DNA from: CBFCZU01 sp965602635
GTDB taxonomy: Bacteria; Planctomycetota; Phycisphaerae; SM23-33
Length of the DNA: 10,523 bases
Assembly (NCBI GenBank): GCA_965602635.1
Contig: CBFCZU010000151.1
Location: 1-10,523, forward strand
Direction of reading: 5' to 3'
In this document: one piece after another, positions 6,516 through 10,523 of the stretch
How the letters are laid out: every line of letters starts with the position of its first letter
Numbering within the stretch: the first letter of the stretch is position 1
Notes under the pieces: model-generated
The model's input: the letters and a program-made list of their open reading frames with translations, nothing else
Told to the model about the DNA's origin: nothing
The model's database searches: none
Program-made: the position numbers and the translations under genes

Positions 6516-7277
6516 ATGAGTCGTTCGAAGTTTCTTGTCCTTGCCTGCATGTTGGCGCTGGGCGGCTGCGCGGTTCCCCAACCGCAGAACACGCCCGTCG
6601 CGCCCAGGCTGATGGTCGAGCCGATCACCGGCCGGCCTTACTACCTCTACGTGCCCAGCACCTACCGCGAGGGCGTGCCCGCCCCGCTGATTGTCTCCTG
6701 CCACGGCACCGACCCGTTCGACGTGGCCGCCTATCAGGTGGGCGAGTGGAAGATGCTGGCCGAGCGCAATGGGTGCATCCTCGTCTGCCCCAAGCTCACC
6801 AGCACCGACGGGATCTTCGGGGCCGGGGCGCACGACCGCCTCCTCCACGACGAGAAGCTCATAATGAGCATCGTCGGTCAGATGCACTACCTCTACGACA
6901 TCGACCGCCGCAACGTGCTCATGACGGGCTTTTCCGGCGGGGGCTTCCCGGTGTATTTCATAGGGCTGCGGCACCCGGACGTGTTCACGGCCGTGGTCGC
7001 CCGGAACTGCAACTTCAACGCGAGATCCGTTCACGGCTGGTACCCCCCCGAGGCCCGGGCCCTGCCGCTGATGATCTATTACGGGCAGTCCGATCCGCTC
7101 CCGATCCAGGTTCAGTCCGAAGAGGCCATTTCATTCTTCCGGGCGGCGGGCTTCAACGTCGAGGCCAGCGTGGTGCCTGGCAGGGGGCACCAGCGGACGC
7201 CTGGAGTGGCCATGCTGTACTGGCTGCGGCACTGGAACGGCCAGCGGCGTACACCCCGCGCGTTTCCCGGCCCGTAG
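6516..7277 (+). CDS. Lipoprotein alpha/beta hydrolase, esterase / PHB-depolymerase-like
   Basis: ATG 6516 is chosen because it gives a proper lipoprotein signal peptide, MSRSKFLVLACMLALGGC, with lipobox LGGC and lipidated Cys18. An upstream in-frame ATG at 6435 would place 27 unrelated residues before it. GGAG (6502-6505) is about 10 nt upstream. The mature protein (to residue 253) is an alpha/beta hydrolase of the esterase D / LpqC / PHB-depolymerase type. It shows oxyanion-region CHG (62-64), nucleophile S140 in GFSGGG, an acid in GQSDPLP (D193) and H225 in PGRGHQRTP. The residue after the lipid-bearing Cys is Ala, which by the enterobacterial Lol rule favours the outer membrane. It may remove acyl groups such as acetyl or feruloyl from polysaccharides, or act on polyesters; the substrate is not visible. 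A separate transcript is suggested by the divergent promoter. Confidence 0.88.
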   Translation: MSRSKFLVLACMLALGGCAVPQPQNTPVAPRLMVEPITGRPYYLYVPSTYREGVPAPLIVSCHGTDPFDVAAYQVGEWKMLAERNGCILVCPKLTSTDGIFGAGAHDRLLHDEKLIMSIVGQMHYLYDIDRRNVLMTGFSGGGFPVYFIGLRHPDVFTAVVARNCNFNARSVHGWYPPEARALPLMIYYGQSDPLPIQVQSEEAISFFRAAGFNVEASVVPGRGHQRTPGVAMLYWLRHWNGQRRTPRAFPGP

Positions 7278-7281
7278 TATC

Positions 7282-7295
7282 CCAGGCCGGCCTGG
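7282..7295. repeat. 14-bp perfect palindrome after the lipoprotein gene
   Basis: CCAGGCCGGCCTGG begins 4 bp after the lipoprotein stop codon. It is a perfect palindrome without a loop and without a following T-run, so it is a poor intrinsic terminator. It could be a protein binding site or a chance GC-rich palindrome. The rest of the 110-bp gap to 7387 holds only a small CAAGC-GGCT-GCTTG hairpin (7309-7322). Confidence 0.4.
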
Positions 7296-7387
7296 AGCCC
7301 GCATATCGCAAGCGGCTGCTTGGAAGCAAGTGAACGCCGCCCTGCAATGAAACAGGCAACGAACAGCTACAGCTAAGGAGCCGGACA

Positions 7388-7684
7388 ATGAACGGAGACC
7401 TTGCCAAGCGTGTTCGTGCGGCGGCCGGGGCGCTGTGGTGCACCGTCGTGCTGGGGTTCATCTGGCTGACCGTCGGCTGGGTGTTCTGGCTGGTCGTCAT
7501 GCACTGCCGCCCGGACTGGGTCGCCTGGATGTGGGGCGGCACCGGCCCCGACGGCCTGAGCTGGAAGACCTACCAGGTGATCGGAATGACGTTCTTCGGC
7601 GTCTTCAAGCTCATCCTCTTCGCCGCCCTGCTGACGGCGCTCTGGCTGACGCTGTGGGCGCGGAAGCTCGCCCGGACGGAGTGA
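7388..7684 (+). CDS. Small two-helix membrane protein, unknown function
   Basis: The 98-residue protein begins at ATG 7388 with an ideal AAGGAG (7375-7380) 7 nt upstream, which strongly supports that it is real. It has two hydrophobic segments, about residues 14-38 (LWCTVVLGFIWLTVGWVFWL and following) and 66-90 (IGMTFFGVFKLILFAALLTA and following). A Trp- and Gly-rich loop (RPDWVAWMWGGTGPDGLSWKT) joins them. The first and last segments carry basic residues (KRVRAAAG; RKLAR), so by the positive-inside rule both ends would face the cytoplasm. I recognise no family. Its stop is only 10 bp from the stop of the convergent hydrolase gene. Confidence 0.75.
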   Translation: MNGDLAKRVRAAAGALWCTVVLGFIWLTVGWVFWLVVMHCRPDWVAWMWGGTGPDGLSWKTYQVIGMTFFGVFKLILFAALLTALWLTLWARKLARTE

Positions 7685-7694
7685 CGGGAGCCCC

Positions 7695-9683
7695 TCAGCC
7701 GCGGAACAGAAGCATCCGGTAGGTCCGGAAGCCCTTCAGCTCGACCGTGACGACCCCGCCTTCGGCGCGGAAGTCCACGGGCTTGAGATTCTCGCCCAGC
7801 CCCATGGCCAGGACCTCCGCGGGCGGCTCGCGCCGCAGCCGCACCACGGCCGAGGCCAGGGCCTCGCCCTCGTCGCAGTGGAGCAGGTGAACGACTTCCT
7901 CGTCGCCGACGGCCGTGTGCTCGACCACGACCCGATCGGCCGAATCCACCACCAGCCGGCGCTGCCCGCCCAGGCACCAATCGACGGCCGACAGTATCTC
8001 CGCCGCGTTGCCGGGCATCGCCCAATGCTCGGGAAAGACTGCCCAGAACTCCGTGCCGCTCGGCGGCCAGACGGTGTAGTCGATCTTCGGCAGGTAGCAG
8101 GCCCTGCCGCCGCCGGGAAGCTCCCTTCTGATCGGCTCGCCCCCGCCGGCGGGGTCCGGGCCGAAAAGCTCCGCCAGGGCGCCAGAGGGCTCCTGTACGG
8201 CGGCGTACTGCTCGGGCGTCTCGATGGGCCCCGCCATCGGCCGCTGGCGCAGCCGCCGCCAGTTGTCGTACCGACCCGCGTCCTCGGTCGCCAGCACCGC
8301 CCCGCCGCCGCGGACGAACGCCGCGATCTGCCCCGCCTCCTCGTCGGAGAGGCACTCGACGTCCGGCAGGATCAGCAGCCGCCGGCCGCCCAGGTCGCCC
8401 AGGTGGCCCTTCCAGACCATGTCCCAGGGGATGCGTCTCTCGATGAGGACCTGCTCGATCGTGATGGCTGAGAGGTAGGGCCTGACGGCGTTGTATGCCA
8501 GCGTCTCGCGGTGCCGCAGCACGGCCACTTCCGACAGCGTCCGGGCGTCGAGCTGGTAGCGCTTGTGGCGGTGGTACCAAGCGTTGACCTCTGCCGTGCC
8601 GCCGCCGGCGAAGCTGCCGGGGTTGAAGGCGAACGTCTCGGCCAGCGCCAACTCGTTGGTGGAGTAGAGGATGGCCGGGATGCCGGCGGCCCGGGCGCGC
8701 TTGTGCTCGCGGATGCGGGTGTGCGTCTGGCCGTTGGGACCGACGCCGACCCGCCGGGCCGACTCGTCGAACGCCAGGTCCACCTGCGGGTAGCTGACCT
8801 CGGCGCAGGTGCCCCGGTGGTATTCGGTGTTCGAGCCGATCCCCCCGCCCAGGTTCGCCTCGACCAGGGCGTCGCCCTTGACGCTGCGGATGTGGTCGGC
8901 CATCTGCCCGATCGCCCGCCGCATGGACTCGGTCTTGAACATGACCCACTCCTGCTGGAGGGCGATCTCGATGACCCTCTGGAGCACCGCCTGGTTGAAG
9001 CGGTTGAACCACGGCCTGCCGGTCTGGGAAAAGTCGTTGCGCCCGAACCGCGCCATGCCCGCCGCCCGCGTCGCCGGCGTCCGCGGGCCGTACCGGGCGG
9101 AGAGGAACTCCCGGAACGCCCAGACGCACTTGTCGCAGTGACAGGTGTCCGGCTCGGCGTTGTTGTGCACGTTGTCGAAGTGCACCCCGTCGCAGCCGAT
9201 GTCAGCCAGGGCGAAGGTGAGCATCTCCTTGAGGTAGTCCAGCCACCCCTGGGCGTTGTAGCACGGCCTGGCGCGGAAGCACTGGTGGCCGGTGCCGTAC
9301 GAGGCCCACCCGCCGCCCTCGCCGACCTGGAGCCAGTCGGCGGCCTCGGGCTTCTCCACCAGCAGCGTCTCGGGCGTCAGCGAGCCGAGGGTGAAGTAGG
9401 CGATCACCCGCATGCCGCGGGCGCGGCACCAGGCGACCAGGTCGCGGTTGCGCTCCATCTGCTCGCGCTCGCGGTCCCAGCCGTAGCCCTTCCAGAAGTG
9501 CGTCCAGACCTGGTTGACGCCGCGGCGGTGGAGGGCCTCGACGAACGCCTCGCTGTGGCGGAACTCGTCGATGGCGTCCACGTTGGTCCCGGCCTTGCCG
9601 GAGGACTTCAAGAAGTAGATGGGCTCCCACAGGCCCTGATAGACCAGCCCCTCTTGCCAAAGCCATTGGGGACGACGCGTCAC
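7695..9683 (-). CDS. Glycoside-hydrolase-like TIM-barrel protein with amidotransferase-like C-terminal domain
   Basis: GTG 9683 is the start, with a strong AAAGGAGG (9689-9696) 6-7 nt upstream. The 662-residue protein lacks a signal peptide. The N-terminal part (about 1-400) resembles the hypothetical glycosyl-hydrolase (GHL6-like) and GH42-related TIM barrels. It has barrel strands VNQVWTHFWKGY (56-67) and RVIAYFTLGS (92-101), and the core motif GCDGVHFDNVHNN (163-175), in which D165 and D170 are candidate active-site acids. A CHCDKC cluster (181-186) suggests a bound metal, as is common at this place in the family. A second acidic strand is VDLAFDES (301-308). Residues about 405-500 look like the class-I glutamine-amidotransferase-like domain of GH42 beta-galactosidases (ILPDVECLSDEEAGQIAAFV, then GGGAVLATEDAG), followed by a small beta domain ending YRMLLFRG. 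It is probably a cytosolic enzyme on oligosaccharides; activity and substrate are inferred only. Confidence 0.82.
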   Translation of the reverse strand: MTRRPQWLWQEGLVYQGLWEPIYFLKSSGKAGTNVDAIDEFRHSEAFVEALHRRGVNQVWTHFWKGYGWDREREQMERNRDLVAWCRARGMRVIAYFTLGSLTPETLLVEKPEAADWLQVGEGGGWASYGTGHQCFRARPCYNAQGWLDYLKEMLTFALADIGCDGVHFDNVHNNAEPDTCHCDKCVWAFREFLSARYGPRTPATRAAGMARFGRNDFSQTGRPWFNRFNQAVLQRVIEIALQQEWVMFKTESMRRAIGQMADHIRSVKGDALVEANLGGGIGSNTEYHRGTCAEVSYPQVDLAFDESARRVGVGPNGQTHTRIREHKRARAAGIPAILYSTNELALAETFAFNPGSFAGGGTAEVNAWYHRHKRYQLDARTLSEVAVLRHRETLAYNAVRPYLSAITIEQVLIERRIPWDMVWKGHLGDLGGRRLLILPDVECLSDEEAGQIAAFVRGGGAVLATEDAGRYDNWRRLRQRPMAGPIETPEQYAAVQEPSGALAELFGPDPAGGGEPIRRELPGGGRACYLPKIDYTVWPPSGTEFWAVFPEHWAMPGNAAEILSAVDWCLGGQRRLVVDSADRVVVEHTAVGDEEVVHLLHCDEGEALASAVVRLRREPPAEVLAMGLGENLKPVDFRAEGGVVTVELKGFRTYRMLLFRG

Positions 9684-9857
9684 GGAATGCCTCCTTTACG
9701 CCGCGGCGGCAACTGGCGGCCACAATGCACACAAAGAACACGAAGGCAGGTGCCAGCCGCCGCCAACTCCCCTGCCCTTCGTGTTCCTCGCGCCGTCCGC
9801 GGCAGTGCTTCCTGTATGTGCGGGCGTCAGGTTCCTCTTGTTACCGGAGCGGCCAGC
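9684..9857. other. 174-bp intergenic region with a long inverted repeat
   Basis: This gap lies between the stop of the right-edge gene and the start of the glycoside-hydrolase-like gene, both on the minus strand. It contains the hydrolase ribosome binding site (9689-9696), a GC-rich inverted repeat (9736-9786) and no convincing promoter. No small gene with a ribosome binding site is visible. Confidence 0.5.
9736..9786 (-). terminator. Long imperfect inverted repeat, possible terminator
   Basis: GAACACGAAGGCAGG (9736-9750) is complementary to CCTGCCCTTCGTGTTC (9771-9786). They pair over 15 bp with a single unpaired base and enclose a 20-nt loop. Read on the minus strand, the stem is followed by TTTGTGTG, a modest U-rich tract, so it could end transcription of the right-edge gene. 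The AACACGAAGG arm also resembles a short repeat type known from other environmental genomes, so a repeat origin is possible. Confidence 0.45.
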
Positions 9858-10523
9858 CTACTCGCCGCCCTTCTTCTTGATGTACTCTTGCGTCTGTTCT
9901 TGAAGGCGCCGGAACTGACTCATCGAGATCCACTCGACGTGCCCATCCACGAACAGGGCGTTGGTGCCCTTGCCGCGGTTTATCTCGGGACGTTCATAGA
10001 CAATCATCAGATGAGCCGGGGCTTCTCCCGCGGGGAATTCCGCCCCCAGGTACACGTAGTCGATGGGGCCGAGGGGCTTGCCCTTGGAGTCGAAGCGTGG
10101 CTTGCGCCCGCTGTTTGGGCTGTAGAAAGCGTTGGCGGGGAGGTATCCCGCCTCAACGAGCTTGGCCAAGTTGGGCGGGAAGCGATCATATTCGGCCTGG
10201 TGCATCGCTATGCCCTTGCCGATGGCGCTCAGGTTGCTGGCGGAGACTGCCCGCTTAGCCTGGCCGCGGGCCCCGTGCAGGGTGGGCATGAGAAAGCCGA
10301 CAGCCAGGGCGGGGACAACGGGGGATGTCTTCGGCAGGGAGAGATTGAATAGCATCCCAGACGGCAGGGAGCCGTATGACTCGATGGTGATTCCCTTGGC
10401 GTCGGAGCTGACGGCGCTGATGTCCGGCCAGATGTACTTCTCAACCTTCGGCAGCGGGGGCAGCATCTCGGGGCGGATGCCCGGGACGCGCCCGCCGATC
10501 ACGTTAATCGCGGCCGTGCCGCC
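9858..10523 (-). CDS. Prepilin-like / H-X9-DG protein, C-terminal part (5' end outside window)
   Basis: The frame is open to the right edge; the last 221 codons are visible and end at TAG 9858-9860. A GTG at 10502 is in frame but has sequence of the same character before it, so it is not the start. Counting from the edge, residues 1-65 form a region with SYGSLPSGMLFNLSLPK. Then comes a hydrophobic helix followed by basic residues, PVVPALAVGFLMPTLHGARGQAKRA, and SNLSAIGKGIAMHQAEYDRFPP. This strongly resembles the processed N-terminal helix and start of the head in Planctomycete DUF1559/type-II-secretion-like pseudopilins, but here it is internal. The C-terminus carries TNALFVDGHVEWIS (188-201), the H-X9-DG-type motif of these proteins, then a charged tail QEYIKKKGGE. 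A membrane-anchored protein with an N-terminal domain before the pilin-like module is likely. Its function is unknown. Confidence 0.75.
   Translation of the reverse strand, partial: GGTAAINVIGGRVPGIRPEMLPPLPKVEKYIWPDISAVSSDAKGITIESYGSLPSGMLFNLSLPKTSPVVPALAVGFLMPTLHGARGQAKRAVSASNLSAIGKGIAMHQAEYDRFPPNLAKLVEAGYLPANAFYSPNSGRKPRFDSKGKPLGPIDYVYLGAEFPAGEAPAHLMIVYERPEINRGKGTNALFVDGHVEWISMSQFRRLQEQTQEYIKKKGGE

Noticed and set aside
4615..6519. Long plus-strand open frame opposite the STN-protein and dUTPase genes
   Set aside because: No family motif or ribosome binding site is present, while the opposite strand has a signal peptide, conserved dUTPase blocks and good start sites.
7685..7694. Bidirectional terminator between the convergent stops
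   Set aside because: The 10-bp gap has no stem or T-run.
9730..9786. CRISPR or tandem-repeat array
   Set aside because: Only one inverted pair is present; there are no regularly spaced direct repeats.
8511..10352. Long plus-strand open frame opposite the glycoside-hydrolase-like gene
   Set aside because: Composition is typical of antisense GC-rich frames, and it spans the intergenic hairpin and parts of two real genes.

Overview
The window is GC-rich and gene-dense, carries about ten protein genes and shows no recognisable RNA gene, phage gene, insertion sequence or CRISPR array. The gene set suggests a member of the Planctomycetota, most likely a Phycisphaerae-like lineage. Three things point there: an exported protein whose mature N-terminus reads GPPSTQPADD ahead of a secretin-type STN domain, an S1 sulfatase, and a prepilin-like protein ending in a FVDGHVEWI (H-X9-DG-like) motif. 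This placement is an inference from protein style, not from a marker gene.

Layout. On the plus strand at the left (2-2488) are the 3' part of a YaeI/YkuE-type metallophosphoesterase, a formylglycine-dependent S1 sulfatase starting at a TTG codon, and orotate phosphoribosyltransferase (pyrE). pyrE runs tail-to-tail into an ABC-F ATPase gene on the minus strand (2481-3992), with an 8-bp overlap of the 3' ends. Upstream of the ABC-F gene lies a non-coding stretch of 325 bp. It holds a good minus-strand promoter about 270 bp from the start codon and a stem that could hide the ribosome binding site. Next on the minus strand comes an apparent two-gene operon (4318-6366): an all-alpha dimeric dUTPase followed 12 bp later by an exported protein with an STN domain, a beta-sandwich-like region and a TPR-like tail.

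A 149-bp divergent promoter region separates this operon from a plus-strand lipoprotein of the esterase/PHB-depolymerase alpha/beta-hydrolase type (6516-7277). A 98-residue membrane protein follows (7388-7684). It converges, 10 bp apart, on a minus-strand gene for a large glycoside-hydrolase-like TIM-barrel protein with a C-terminal amidotransferase-like domain (7695-9683). The right edge holds the 3' two hundred or so codons of a prepilin-like/H-X9-DG protein on the minus strand (9858-10523). A 174-bp gap with a long imperfect inverted repeat lies between the last two.

Function. The genes do not form one pathway. Nucleotide metabolism (pyrE, dUTPase), translation-related ATPase activity (ABC-F), polysaccharide or sulfate-ester degradation (sulfatase, esterase lipoprotein, glycoside-hydrolase-like protein) and cell-surface or secretion proteins are interleaved. 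I see no clear new defence or mobile system. The points most worth checking are the long structured leader of the ABC-F gene, a short repeat motif that appears both in the 9.7-kb hairpin and inside the dUTPase C-terminus, and the unusual architectures of the STN protein and the right-edge protein.
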